Shown here piece by piece: positions 49,973 to 64,000 of a stretch of 64,000 nt of DNA (the stretch's first letter is position 1; every line of letters starts with the position of its first letter). Position numbers and translations under genes: made by a program. Source of the DNA: Streptomyces althioticus (GTDB lineage: Bacteria > Actinomycetota > Actinomycetes > Streptomycetales > Streptomycetaceae); assembly GCA_014649355.1 (NCBI GenBank), contig BMSW01000015.1, positions 117,813 to 181,812 of the forward strand, given 5' to 3'. The notes beneath the pieces are model-generated. The model was given only the letters and a program-made list of their open reading frames with translations. It searched no databases and was not told where the DNA came from.

Positions 49973-50224
49973 GGGGGCGCCTTTCGAGCGTGTAGCCGCC
50001 TGTGCTGGAGGTTCAGTCTAGGTGGGGTACGAAGGGGTGGGGCAACCGGGCGTTCGTACTTTGTACGCCATCGGAATGGCCCGACATTCCGATGGTCGTC
50101 CTACTGCCTGACACTTCGTTCAAGTTGACGTGTGCCGATGGGAAACGGTTGCTCGTTGATCGCTTACGGAAGGGTCACGATCACCCGGCCGGACGTCCCG
50201 GCGCGACGACCGCGTCCCCGCCGT

Positions 50225-52987
50225 CTACCCTTCAGACTCCCCGCGGATCAGCGCGAGCACGCCGTCCAGTTCATCAGGCTTCACAAGAACGTCACGAGCC
50301 TTCGAACCTTCGCTCGGTCCGACGATGTTACGGGACTCCATGAGGTCCATCAGCCGGCCCGCCTTGGCGAAGCCGACGCGCAGCTTGCGCTGGAGCATCG
50401 ACGTGGACCCGAACTGGGTGGAGACGACCAGCTCGGCCGCCTGGCACAGCAGGTCGAGGTCGTCGCCGATGTCCTCGTCGATCTCCTTCTTCTGCTTGGT
50501 GCCGACGACGACGTCGTCCCGGAAGACGGGCGCCATCTGGTCCTTGCAGTGCTGGACGACCGCCGCGACCTCCTCCTCGGTCACGAACGCGCCCTGCATA
50601 CGCGTGGGTTTGTTCGCGCCCATGGGCAGGAACAGCCCGTCGCCCTTGCCGATCAGCTTCTCGGCGCCCGGCTGGTCGAGGATGACGCGTGAGTCGGCGA
50701 GCGACGACGTGGCGAACGCCAGCCGGGACGGCACGTTCGCCTTGATCAGACCGGTGACGACGTCGACCGAGGGCCGCTGGGTGGCCAGCACCAGGTGGAT
50801 GCCGGCCGCGCGCGCGAGCTGGGTGATGCGCACGATGGCGTCCTCGACGTCCCGCGGGGCGACCATCATCAGGTCGGCCAGCTCGTCCACGATCACCAGC
50901 AGGTACGGGTACGGCTGGAGCTCGCGCTCGCTGCCCTCGGGCGGCTTGACCTTGCCCTCGCGCACCGCGCGGTTGAAGTCGTCGATGTGCCGGTAGCCGT
51001 AGGCGGCCAGGTCGTCGTAGCGCAGGTCCATCTCGCGCACGACCCACTGGAGCGCCTCGGCGGCCCGCTTGGGGTTGGTGATGATCGGCGTGATCAGGTG
51101 CGGGATGCCCTCGTACGCGGTCAGCTCGACGCGCTTGGGGTCGACCAGGATCATCCGGACGTCCTCCGGGGTGGCCCGCATCATGATCGACGTGATCAGG
51201 CAGTTGATGCAGGACGACTTGCCGGAGCCGGTGGCGCCGGCGACCAGCATGTGCGGCATCTTCGCCAGCGAGTCCATGACGTAGCCGCCCTCGACGTCCT
51301 TGCCGAAGGCGACCAGCATCGGGTCGTCGTCCTCGGCGGACTCCGCGAGCCGCAGCACGTCACCGAGGTTCACCATCTCCCGGTCGGTGTTGGGGATCTC
51401 GATGCCGACCGCCGACTTGCCGGGGATGGGGCTGATGATCCGCACGTCCGGGCTGGCCACGGCGTACGCGATGTTCTTGGTGAGCGCGGTGACCCGCTCG
51501 ACCTTCACGGCAGGGCCGAGTTCGACGACGTACCGGGTGACCGTCGGGCCGCGGGTGAAGCCGGTGACGTCGGCGTCCACCTTGAACTCGGTGAAGACCT
51601 TCCGCAGCGCCTCCACTATGGCGTCGTTGGCCGCGCTGCGCGCCTTGCCGGGACCGCCGCGGTGCAGCAGGTCGAGCGACGGCAGGGAGTAGGTGATGTC
51701 GCCGGAGAGCTGCAACTGCTCGGCGCGCGGCGGCAGGTCGCGGGGTTCGCGCGGCGGCGCCTTGGTCATGTCGAGCACGCCCGCGGGCGGCCGCTCCCGC
51801 TGCTCGGCCCCCTCGTCCTTCGCGGGCGCCTCCCGCCGGGACCTGCCCTTCTTCGGCGCGTCCTGCTGCGGGCGGGCGGACGGCACCGGCGTCGGGGTGG
51901 TCGGCTCGTAGTCCCCGGTGCTGACGCCCTGGGTGAGGTCGGCGACGACCGGGGAGGGCGGCATGCCGTGCAGCACGGCACCGTCGAGCGCGGCGGCCGC
52001 GGCGGCGGCCACGTCCACGGCGTCCATGGCCCGGTCGGCGTCGGGCTGCGGCACGGCGGACCGGCGCGGGCGGCGCCGCCGACGCGACAGCGCCTCCTCC
52101 TCCGCGTGCTCCGGGCCGTACTCCTCGGGTGCGGGGCGGCGCCTGCGGCGGCTCTGGGGAAGCGCCTCGCGCCACTGCTCCTCGTAGCGCTCGTCGTCCT
52201 CGCCGTACTCCTCCGGCTCGTGCACCAGGCCCAGCCGTACGCCGAGCTGACGCAGGCGCTGCGGGATCGCGTTCACCGGGGTGGCCGTGACCACCAGCAG
52301 GCCGAAGACGGTGAGCAGCACCAGCAGGGGCACGGCCAGCACGTCGGTCATGGTGGACGACAGCGGCGCGGCGGCTCCCCAGCCGATGAGGCCGCCGGCG
52401 TCCCTTATGGCCTGCATGCCGTCGGCGCGCGGGGGCGAGCCGCAGGCGATGTGGATCTGGCCCAGGACGCCGATGACGAGCGCGGACAGGCCGATGACGA
52501 TCCGCCCGTTGGCCTCGGGCTTCTCCGGGTGCCGGATGAACCGCACGGCGACGACGGCGACGAGGATCGGCACCAGCAGGTCGAGCCGGCCGAACGCGCC
52601 GGTGACCAGGATCTCCACCAGGTCGCCGACGGGCCCCTTGAGGTCGGCCCAGGTGCCGGCGGCGACGATCAGCGCGATGCCGAGCAGCAGCAGCGCGAGA
52701 CCGTCCTTGCGGTGGGCCGGGTCGAGGTTCTTGGCGCCCTGCCCTATGCCGCGGAACACCGCGCCGACGGCGTGCGCCAGCCCCAGCCACAGGGCGCGGA
52801 CGAGCCGGTAGACGGCGCCGGTCGGGTTCGGGGCCGGCGCGGGGGCCGGCTTCTTCGCCGGGGCCTTCTTGGCGGGCGCCTTTTTCGCCGGAGGTTTCCT
52901 GGCGGCGGCCTTCTTCGCCGGAGCCTTCGCGGAAGCGGCCGCCTTCTTCGCGGGCGGCTTCTTGGCTGCGGAGGGACGTGAGGCCAT
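50225..52987 (-). CDS. ftsK: DNA translocase FtsK/SpoIIIE
   Basis: FtsK pumps chromosomal DNA during septation; in Streptomyces it clears DNA at sporulation septa. The 920-residue protein begins with a basic Lys/Ala/Pro-rich repeat tail (repeats of KKAPAKK type, residues 8-55). Four to five membrane segments (about 60-245) and an acidic Arg/Glu linker come next. The motor has Walker A AGATGSGKSSC (about 585) and Walker B LLVIVDELADLM (about 690), and it ends in a gamma domain (LLCQAAELVVSTQFGSTSMLQRKLRVGFAKAGRLMDLME) that would read KOPS sites. ATG 52987 is the only start before the basic tail. Confidence 0.96.
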   Translation of the reverse strand: MASRPSAAKKPPAKKAAASAKAPAKKAAARKPPAKKAPAKKAPAKKPAPAPAPNPTGAVYRLVRALWLGLAHAVGAVFRGIGQGAKNLDPAHRKDGLALLLLGIALIVAAGTWADLKGPVGDLVEILVTGAFGRLDLLVPILVAVVAVRFIRHPEKPEANGRIVIGLSALVIGVLGQIHIACGSPPRADGMQAIRDAGGLIGWGAAAPLSSTMTDVLAVPLLVLLTVFGLLVVTATPVNAIPQRLRQLGVRLGLVHEPEEYGEDDERYEEQWREALPQSRRRRRPAPEEYGPEHAEEEALSRRRRRPRRSAVPQPDADRAMDAVDVAAAAAAALDGAVLHGMPPSPVVADLTQGVSTGDYEPTTPTPVPSARPQQDAPKKGRSRREAPAKDEGAEQRERPPAGVLDMTKAPPREPRDLPPRAEQLQLSGDITYSLPSLDLLHRGGPGKARSAANDAIVEALRKVFTEFKVDADVTGFTRGPTVTRYVVELGPAVKVERVTALTKNIAYAVASPDVRIISPIPGKSAVGIEIPNTDREMVNLGDVLRLAESAEDDDPMLVAFGKDVEGGYVMDSLAKMPHMLVAGATGSGKSSCINCLITSIMMRATPEDVRMILVDPKRVELTAYEGIPHLITPIITNPKRAAEALQWVVREMDLRYDDLAAYGYRHIDDFNRAVREGKVKPPEGSERELQPYPYLLVIVDELADLMMVAPRDVEDAIVRITQLARAAGIHLVLATQRPSVDVVTGLIKANVPSRLAFATSSLADSRVILDQPGAEKLIGKGDGLFLPMGANKPTRMQGAFVTEEEVAAVVQHCKDQMAPVFRDDVVVGTKQKKEIDEDIGDDLDLLCQAAELVVSTQFGSTSMLQRKLRVGFAKAGRLMDLMESRNIVGPSEGSKARDVLVKPDELDGVLALIRGESEG

Positions 52988-53160
52988 GGTGTGAGGTTAC
53001 CGGGGGAGACGGCACGTGACACGCGTGGCGGATGCTTCACCCGTTCGTGTCGCCCACTTCGAGGCGCGGAACTGACGCGCGGCGCCCCCGAGGCGCCGAG
53101 TTGACGCCCCCTCAAGAATTGGGTCGCCCGCGGGGCCGGGCAAGGCCCGCGTCGGCGCGG

Positions 53161-53838
53161 TCAGTTCTGCGAGGGCACCGACGACGCGCTCCCCGTCCCG
53201 GGGTCCAGGGCGTCCAGCGCACGCCGCAATCCCGTGAGCTTGCGCTCCAGATGGGCCGCCGTGGCGACCGCGGCCGCGTCCGTCGACTCGTCGTTCAGCT
53301 GCTTGGTGAGCGCTTCGGCCTGCTCCTCGACGGCGGCGAGCCGCGCCGACAGCTCGGCGAGCAGCCCCGCGGACTCCTTGGACTCCCCCGCGTCCTTCTC
53401 GCTGCCCTCGAGCTGGAGCCGCAGCAGCGACGCCTGCTCCCGCAGCTGGCAGTTCTTCATGTACAGCTCGACGAAGACCGAGACCTTCGCGCGCAGCACC
53501 CACGGGTCGAACGGCTTGGAGATGTAGTCCACCGCGCCCGCCGCGTACCCCCGGAAGGTGTGGTGCGGGCCGTGGTTGATCGCGGTGAGGAAGATGATCG
53601 GGATGTCCCGGGTCCGCTCCCGCCGCTTGATGTGCGCCGCGGTCTCGAAACCGTCCATGCCCGGCATCTGGACATCCAGCAGAATGACCGCGAAATCGTC
53701 CGTGAGCAGTGCTTTGAGCGCTTCCTCCCCGGACGATGCCCGCACCAGCGTCTGATCGAGCGCCGAGAGGATCGCCTCGAGCGCCAGCAGATTCTCCGGC
53801 CGGTCATCGACCAGGAGGATCTTGGCCTTCTGCACCAT
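53161..53838 (-). CDS. osaB: Response regulator OsaB (receiver plus coiled coil)
   Basis: OsaB is the response regulator of the S. coelicolor osmotic-adaptation pair with OsaA. The 225-residue protein has a receiver domain with Asp11/Asp12, phospho-acceptor Asp55 (LLDVQMPGMDG) and Lys108 (ISKPFDPW), then a long helical, coiled-coil-like C-terminus (residues about 120-210) with no DNA-binding domain. ATG 53838 is chosen because GAGGAGG lies 7 nt upstream; longer frames have Gly/Pro-rich unrelated sequence. It lies downstream of osaA on the same strand with a 307-bp gap. It probably signals through protein contacts. The name rests on gene order and architecture. Confidence 0.9.
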   Translation of the reverse strand: MVQKAKILLVDDRPENLLALEAILSALDQTLVRASSGEEALKALLTDDFAVILLDVQMPGMDGFETAAHIKRRERTRDIPIIFLTAINHGPHHTFRGYAAGAVDYISKPFDPWVLRAKVSVFVELYMKNCQLREQASLLRLQLEGSEKDAGESKESAGLLAELSARLAAVEEQAEALTKQLNDESTDAAAVATAAHLERKLTGLRRALDALDPGTGSASSVPSQN

Positions 53839-54145
53839 GGCCCGCCCTCCTCGCCCCGGCTTGGGGCCCTCCCTGTCCGCAGGACCTGACACAGCACCCG
53901 CGGGTGCCGCCCCAGGCGACGACTCCCTTGCGCCGCCCGTCCTTGTGCCGGTCATCGTAGCCGCACCCCGCTCGTCGCCACACCCTGTCACCGCGATGTC
54001 ACTGTGCACGTAGCGGAAACGCTGCAGGAGACCAGAAGGTTCCCCGTATACCGCACTTCTACACGACTTCGCGCACGACGCGTGGACAACTCCGCGCGTC
54101 CTCGGAAGCTTCCCGTCACCTTCGCACGCTCCGCCGCCGCCGGTC
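53839..54145. other. osaA-osaB intergenic region
   Basis: The 307-bp gap probably contains a separate osaB promoter: minus-strand TATACG at 54045-54050 is a possible -10, but no matching -35 is evident. No hairpin terminator was seen directly after osaA. No gene or RNA is visible. Confidence 0.4.
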
Positions 54146-59626
<5,481 letters not shown>

Positions 59627-60042
59627 TGTGTCCCTCCCGCAGGGGTCGACCGTTACCGCTGTGCCCGGTCACACCGTCCAGGGTGCTCCCGTTGCTGCTG
59701 ACTGCTTCTCCTGTTGGACCGGGATGCCCTGCCCGACGTTCCGAGGCGCGCCAGGGGGCTGCTGCCCACCCGGCCCCGGCGCCACACTGCCTGCCCGGAC
59801 CTTCCCTACAAGCCTGCCCAGTGTTTCACCCCCGCGGAACCAGGCCATAACAGTTCGGCAGCTTCGCACATCGTCCGCACACCCGCCGGACGGCGAACAC
59901 CTCGGACGGAAACACTGCAGACCGGCATCCGCTCGGACCGCGAAGGTAAGTAACCTTGCATGCGGCTGTCCAGCCACGCCGGCGCGTCCGGCCTGGGCGG
60001 TGGCACGAGAACGAGCGGGCATCGGAGGGGCGGCCGCACAAC
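59627..60042. other. Divergent osaA / osaC control region
   Basis: The 416-bp gap separates osaA and osaC and should hold both promoters. A short inverted repeat, aaggtaagtaacctt, lies at 59943-59957, about 85 bp before the osaC start. A stress-sigma (SigB-type GTTT/GGGTAC) promoter was looked for but not clearly found. An in-frame extension of osaC back to TTG 59956 is possible but weak. Confidence 0.5.
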
Positions 60043-62799
60043 ATGACCACCGGACTGATCCCGGGGGAACAGCCCCCGGACGACCCACGGCCGACGGACG
60101 GCCTGCCGCAGCAGCGGCACGAGCCGGCCGGCCAGGGAGCCATGCCCGTCGAGAACCGGTCGAGGAGTTCTGTGATCACCGCGCGCGCGGCCGCCAGCTT
60201 CGAGCCCGTCGGACGATCCGTCGCGAGCGCCCGCTCCTTCGTCCGTGACACCCTCCAGGGCTGGGGCTTCGGCGACATCGTCGACGACGCCGTGGTGCTG
60301 ACCAGCGAGCTGGTGACCAACGCCGTCGTGCACGCGGGCACCTCCGCCGAGCTGCTCTGCCTGCGCAGCGAGGACGGTGTCCGGATCGAGGTGGCCGACC
60401 GGTATCCCGAGCGTGAGATCCCTCTCCAGGGCTCCCCGATCGACATGGGCAGCCCCGACCGCGAGGGCGGACGCGGCCTCCAGCTGTGCGCCGCCCTGGC
60501 CGGCCACTGGGGCGTCGACTACACGCCCACCCACAAGACCGTCTGGTTCCAGCTCGACCTCCCCGAGCGCGCGGTCGGCACCCGCGCCGCGGGGCCCGCC
60601 CTCCCCGCCCATCTGCTGCCGCTCGCCGACACCCGGGTCCGCGTCGCCGTCGTCCAGATCGACCGTTCCGGCTCCATCACCGCCTGGAACGAGGACGCGG
60701 AGGAACTGTTCGGCTACACCGCGGAGCAGGTCACCGGCAAGCCGCTCACCGACCTCGCCGCCTGGCCGCACACCCCCGGCACCGGCACCGGCATCGCCGA
60801 CGCCCTCCAGCTCTCCCGCTGGGAGGGCTCCTACGGCATCCGCGGCGCCCACGGCCGCGTCATCCCGGTGTACGCCTCCCACCTGCGCGTCCGGGACACC
60901 GACGGCGAACCGTCAACCGTGTGTCTCCTGGTACGCGACCACGAACGGGCGGTTCTCCAGACCCCGCTCCGGGTGCCCTCCACCGACTCCTCGGGCGGCT
61001 CCGACGGCCCGAGCGCCGACCCGTTCGAGGTCTTCATCGGCTCCCCCGCCCCCGACGACCTCGACGGCCTGCTCCAGCGCACCGTGGAACGCGCCCGCGA
61101 CATGCTCGACGGCGACTCCGCCTTCCTGCTGCTCGCCACCGACGACGAGACGGAACTCGAGGTCCGCGCCTCCACCGGCCTGCCCTCGGCCCGCCAGCGC
61201 TTCGCACGCGTCCCCGTCGAGGGCGGCCCCGGCCGCTACGGCTCCGCCCGCATGCCGGCCGTCCACGAGGACCTCTCGGCCGTCCCGGGCGCGGTCCCGC
61301 TCCTCAACGGCACCGGGATGCGCTCGGTCGTCACCGTGCCCCTCAAGGTCGAGGGCCGCCTCACCGGGTCCCTCGGCGTCGCCGCGGAGGCGCCCGGCCG
61401 CTACTCCAACGAGGAGGCGCTGCGCCTCCAGTTCGCCGCGGACCGCATCGCCCTCGCCGTCGAGTCCGCCCGCCTGGGCGAGCTGGAGCGGCTGCGCCGC
61501 GGCTCCCTCAGCTTCCTCGTCGAGGCGTCCGACCTGCTGGCCGGCACCCTCGACCGGGACCAGACCCTGGCCCTCATGGCGCAGATGACGGTGCCGACGC
61601 TCGCCACCTGGTGCGCCGTCTACACGATCGCCGACCAGTCCTCCGAGCCTGACCTGTCCTACGTGCTGCACGAGGACGAGGAGCTCATCGACGGCATCAA
61701 GTCCCTGCTGTCGAAGATCCCCCCGCCGGACCCGGTACCCACGCCCGGCGCCCGGGTCTGGTCGGCGCCCGCGGAGGTGGCCCACCAGGCGGCCCTGCGC
61801 ACGTCCATGCGCAGCCTCGGCCTGAGCGGCGGCCCCACCCGGCACGTCACCACCGGCATCGGCCCGACCCTCGCCACGGCCTCCGCGGTCGGCGGCGAGA
61901 CGGTCGTGCTGCCCCTGGTGGCCCGTAACCGCGTGATCGGCATGCTGACGCTCGGCAAGCCCACGGACGAGCACTTCCGCCAGGAGATCCTGGAGCTGGC
62001 CGAGGACCTGTCCCGCCGGGCCGCCCTGGCCCTGGACAACGCCCGCCTGTACTCGGAGCGCACGGCGATCAGCCAGTCCCTCCAGCGCAGCCTGCTGCCG
62101 CCGGAGCTGCCGCAGATCGACGGCGTCGAGGTCGAGGTCATCTACCGCGCCGCCGGCGAGGGCAACGAGGTCGGCGGCGACTTCTACGACCTCTTCCCGA
62201 TCAGCGACGGCGCCTACGGCTTCGCCATCGGCGACGTCTGCGGCACGGGCCCGAACGCGGCGGCCGTCACCGGCCTCGCCCGGCACGCGCTGCGCCTGCT
62301 CGCCAGGGAGGGCCTGAGCGGTCCGTCGGTCCTCGAGCGCCTGAACTCCGCGATCCTCGACGAGGGTGAGCGCAGCCGCTTCCTCACACTCCTGTACGGC
62401 GAGATGCGCCCGCAGGAGGACGGCAGCGCGGAACTGAAGGTGGTCTGCGCCGGCCACCCGCTGCCGCTGCGCCTCCGCCAGGACGGCACGGTCGAACCGG
62501 CCGCCGAACCGCAGCCGCTCCTCGGCGTCCTGGAGGACCTGGAGCTGTACGAGGAGACGGTGACCCTCGACCCGGGCGACGTCCTCCTGTGCGTCACGGA
62601 CGGCGTCACCGAGCGCCGCGAAGGCCCCAGGATGCTGGGCGACGACGGCCTCGCCGAGGTTCTGGAGACGTGCACGGGGCTGACGGCCGGCGCGGTCGCG
62701 GCCCGCATCATGCGCGCGGTGGAACGCTTCGCCTCGGACGCGCCGTCGGACGACATGGCGATCCTCGCGATGCGCGTGCCGGGCCTCCAGCAGGACTGA
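60043..62799 (+). CDS. osaC: Multidomain phosphatase/anti-sigma protein OsaC
   Basis: OsaC is the regulator, encoded next to osaAB in S. coelicolor, that returns SigB activity to baseline after osmotic stress. The 918-residue protein has an RsbW-like HATPase kinase domain (about residues 50-180; DDAVVLTSELVTNAVVHA, then EGGRGLQLC) and a PAS domain (about 205-300; GSITAWNEDAEELFGYTAEQV). One or two GAF domains (about 320-690) and a C-terminal PP2C phosphatase (about 700-918; GNEVGGDFYDLF, GDVCGTG, DGVTERR, DDMAILAMRV) follow. ATG 60043 is preceded by GGAGGGG at a long spacing of about 13 nt; other starts are possible. A strong terminator follows. Confidence 0.93.
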   Translation: MTTGLIPGEQPPDDPRPTDGLPQQRHEPAGQGAMPVENRSRSSVITARAAASFEPVGRSVASARSFVRDTLQGWGFGDIVDDAVVLTSELVTNAVVHAGTSAELLCLRSEDGVRIEVADRYPEREIPLQGSPIDMGSPDREGGRGLQLCAALAGHWGVDYTPTHKTVWFQLDLPERAVGTRAAGPALPAHLLPLADTRVRVAVVQIDRSGSITAWNEDAEELFGYTAEQVTGKPLTDLAAWPHTPGTGTGIADALQLSRWEGSYGIRGAHGRVIPVYASHLRVRDTDGEPSTVCLLVRDHERAVLQTPLRVPSTDSSGGSDGPSADPFEVFIGSPAPDDLDGLLQRTVERARDMLDGDSAFLLLATDDETELEVRASTGLPSARQRFARVPVEGGPGRYGSARMPAVHEDLSAVPGAVPLLNGTGMRSVVTVPLKVEGRLTGSLGVAAEAPGRYSNEEALRLQFAADRIALAVESARLGELERLRRGSLSFLVEASDLLAGTLDRDQTLALMAQMTVPTLATWCAVYTIADQSSEPDLSYVLHEDEELIDGIKSLLSKIPPPDPVPTPGARVWSAPAEVAHQAALRTSMRSLGLSGGPTRHVTTGIGPTLATASAVGGETVVLPLVARNRVIGMLTLGKPTDEHFRQEILELAEDLSRRAALALDNARLYSERTAISQSLQRSLLPPELPQIDGVEVEVIYRAAGEGNEVGGDFYDLFPISDGAYGFAIGDVCGTGPNAAAVTGLARHALRLLAREGLSGPSVLERLNSAILDEGERSRFLTLLYGEMRPQEDGSAELKVVCAGHPLPLRLRQDGTVEPAAEPQPLLGVLEDLELYEETVTLDPGDVLLCVTDGVTERREGPRMLGDDGLAEVLETCTGLTAGAVAARIMRAVERFASDAPSDDMAILAMRVPGLQQD

Positions 62800-62821
62800 T
62801 CCCCCACCGCGACAGGACATG

Positions 62822-62855
62822 AGAAAGGCCCCGCCCTATTGGGCGGGGCCTTTCT
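62822..62855. terminator. Bidirectional terminator between osaC and tRNA-Thr
   Basis: A perfect 15-bp stem (62822-62836 and 62841-62855) with a TATT loop has an A-rich start and T-rich end (aaagg/cctttct). It lies between osaC and the tRNA gene, which is transcribed towards it on the other strand. Confidence 0.93.
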
Positions 62856-62860
62856 GTCCG

Positions 62861-62933
62861 AGCCCCCAAACGGAATCGAACCGTTGACCTTCTCCTTACC
62901 ATGGAGACGCTCTACCGACTGAGCTATAGGGGC
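62861..62933 (-). tRNA. tRNA-Thr (anticodon GGT)
   Basis: The minus strand folds as a 73-nt tRNA: acceptor GCCCCTA paired with TGGGGGC (one G-T pair) and a D arm GCTC-AGTCGGTA-GAGC. The anticodon stem TCTCC/GGAGA has loop ATGGTAA, giving anticodon GGT, and the T arm AACGG-TTCGATT-CCGTT follows. The discriminator is T and CCA is not encoded. It reads ACC and ACT threonine codons. Confidence 0.96.
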
Positions 62934-63007
62934 CTGTCGTCGCTTCGGTTTCCCTCGCGGCAACGGAATAGATCATACCCCGTACGGAGCCGTGCTCCCA
63001 ACCACGC

Positions 63008-63685
63008 TCAGAGGGCCGGTGCGAGCAGTCCCCCCAGCGCGTTGCACACGGACGCGGTCCGCTGCATGTCCCGCTTCGTCAGAGAGCCGTCGACGGGCAG
63101 CGCGAGCGTCTCGTCGGCGGCCCGCTCGGTCTCCGGCAGCGACACGTCACGCCGGAACTCGGGCAGCCGGTGCACAGGAGTCGGCACGGGTATCCGGCAC
63201 GCAACTCCCTTGGCCCGTACGGCGCGTGCGAAGGCGTCCCGGTCGGGCCGCCCGTTCCCGGGCACCCGCACGACGTACTGCTGATAGCTGTGGCCGGCGC
63301 CTCCCTCGGGCGTGCGCACTCCACGCAGCCGGGCGTCGAGATACGCGGCCCGCTCCCTGCGCCTCGCCGTCTCGTCACGGGACGCGTCCAAGTCCGTCTG
63401 CTCCAGCACCAGAAGCCCGCGCCGCTGACCGAGCGCGCGCAACTGCCCCAGGTCGGCGGGGCGTCCGAAACGATGGACGACAACGACCGCCGAGGCCCGT
63501 GAAGTCAGCGCCGCGTCCACCGCGGCGGGGTCGAGACAGTACGTCGCCGGATCTATGTCGGCGAACACGGGCAGCGCGCCAGCGAGCGTCACGGCCCGCG
63601 CCACCTCCACGTTGCCGAAGGCCGGTACGACAACCTCGTCACCGGCGCCTACGCCGGCCGCCCTGAGCAGTGCAGCGATTCCCAT
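63008..63685 (-). CDS. Shortened DegT/DnrJ/EryC1-type protein lacking the PLP site
   Basis: The 225-residue protein resembles sugar aminotransferases of the DegT family but is about 150 residues shorter. It starts inside the first domain (AALLRAAGVGAGDEVVVPAF, then GALPVFADIDPATYCLDP). It jumps from the segment that normally carries the PLP-binding Asp (LLVLEQTDLDA instead of VIEDAAQ) to the C-terminal part (SYQQYVVRVP, PVPTPVHRLPEF, ALPVDGSLTKRD), skipping the catalytic Lys loop. An in-frame stop lies 14 codons upstream of ATG 63685, so the N-terminus is not just mis-called. The frame is intact and codon use is normal. It sits between tRNA-Thr and an rRNA operon. It is probably not an aminotransferase; a regulatory or binding role, or slow decay, are alternatives. 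Confidence 0.75.
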   Translation of the reverse strand: MGIAALLRAAGVGAGDEVVVPAFGNVEVARAVTLAGALPVFADIDPATYCLDPAAVDAALTSRASAVVVVHRFGRPADLGQLRALGQRRGLLVLEQTDLDASRDETARRRERAAYLDARLRGVRTPEGGAGHSYQQYVVRVPGNGRPDRDAFARAVRAKGVACRIPVPTPVHRLPEFRRDVSLPETERAADETLALPVDGSLTKRDMQRTASVCNALGGLLAPAL

Positions 63686-63735
63686 ACGGGGGATGCTCGG
63701 CGGGCAACGTGAACGTCAAGTGACGGACAACAAAA

Positions 63736-63775
63736 AAGGGTTGGTCCCTGAACCGAAGTTTAGGGACCAACCCTT
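63736..63775 (-). terminator. rRNA operon terminator
   Basis: A perfect 14-bp stem (63736-63749 and 63762-63775) with a 12-nt loop is followed on the minus strand by a T-run (complement of caaaaaa at 63731-63737). It lies 10 bp downstream of the 5S gene. Confidence 0.93.
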
Positions 63776-63784
63776 GTAAGTATT

Positions 63785-63903
63785 GTTCGGCGGCGTCCTA
63801 CTCTCCCACAGGGTCCCCCCTGCAGTACCATCGGCGCTGTAAGGCTTAGCTTCCGGGTTCGGAATGTAACCGGGCGTTTCCCCTACGCTATGACCACCGA
63901 AAC
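63785..63903 (-). rRNA. 5S ribosomal RNA
   Basis: The 119-nt minus-strand sequence starts GTTTCGGTGGTCATAGCG and ends GGACGCCGCCGAAC, with the two ends pairing as helix I. Internal features such as CCGAACCCGGAAGCTAAGCC and GATGGTACTGCAGGGGG are those of Streptomyces 5S RNA. It is the last gene of an rRNA operon reading leftwards. Confidence 0.97.
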
Positions 63904-64000
63904 ACTATGAAACACTCAACCGCACCACGCCGTGACCATGGCATGGGGTTGTTCGTGGTTTCAGAACCAACACAGTGGACGCGAGCAACTGAGGACAAGC
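63904..64000 (-). other. 23S-5S spacer, probably with the last bases of 23S rRNA
   Basis: This is the transcribed spacer upstream of 5S on the minus strand. The final bases at the window edge (minus-strand GCTTGTCCTCA) match the usual 3' end region of Streptomyces 23S rRNA, so the mature 23S end probably falls within the last 10 or so bases. The short inverted repeat catggcatgg-type sequence at about 63,935-63,945 may take part in RNA processing. Confidence 0.6.

Noticed and set aside
59800..60042. SigB-type promoter upstream of osaC
   Set aside because: A GTTT is present near 59822, but no GGGTAC/T lies at 12-16 bp, so I do not assign one despite the known SigB link of osaC.

Overview
The window is a high-GC stretch of a Streptomyces chromosome. 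The evidence is strong third-position GC bias, GTG starts, stop-start overlaps, a Streptomyces-type 5S rRNA and gene order. The order of recA-recX, glutamate ABC transporter, miaB, miaA, dapF, hflX, lexA and nrdR-nrdJ, with ftsK, rimO, pgsA, cinA and clgR nearby, is the conserved actinobacterial core arrangement. It closely matches the S. coelicolor SCO5745-SCO5805 interval as I remember it. No insertion sequence, prophage, CRISPR array or biosynthetic cluster was seen.

Left part (1-21,800): the B12-dependent ribonucleotide reductase gene nrdJ (cut by the window edge) and its repressor nrdR lie on the minus strand. lexA is divergent and shares a control region with a well-phased pair of NrdR boxes and a LexA box. 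A dinG-type helicase follows, then a tandem pair of secreted trypsin-like lipoproteins, hflX, a secreted M1 aminopeptidase, a second RelA/SpoT homologue (rshA), dapF, a membrane protein, miaA, two small hydrophilic proteins, a LigB-fold protein, miaB and another membrane protein. Three short tandem-repeat clusters sit in intergenic DNA here. One directly follows the rshA stop codon and stays in its reading frame.

Middle part (21,900-44,700): a TAXI-type binding protein converges on a histidine kinase/response regulator pair. gluABCD, a FAD monooxygenase, and a cysteine dioxygenase/rhodanese operon preceded by a Cys-rich leader peptide come next. After them are recX, recA, a PerM-like transporter, DUF3046, an alpha-toroid protein, azlCD with an AraC regulator, the giant helicase lhr and a Nei-type DNA glycosylase.

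Right part (44,700-64,000): dps coupled to a small membrane protein; a tightly overlapped minus-strand run of rimO, pgsA and cinA followed by clgR; a RodZ-like protein; ftsK; and the osmotic-adaptation genes osaB, osaA (poly-HAMP hybrid kinase) and osaC (RsbW-PAS-GAF-PP2C). The window ends with tRNA-Thr(GGT), a shortened DegT-like protein that lacks its PLP centre, an rRNA terminator and the 5S rRNA of an rRNA operon on the minus strand. The 23S gene ends at or just beyond the window edge.

Functional themes are DNA repair and SOS control (lexA, recA, recX, dinG, lhr, nei), nucleotide supply (nrdRJ), tRNA and ribosome modification (miaA, miaB, rimO, hflX), stress signalling (rshA, osaABC, clgR, dps), and amino-acid uptake or sulfur metabolism (glu, azl, cysteine dioxygenase). 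SCO numbers and names such as osaA are from memory of S. coelicolor, not from a search.
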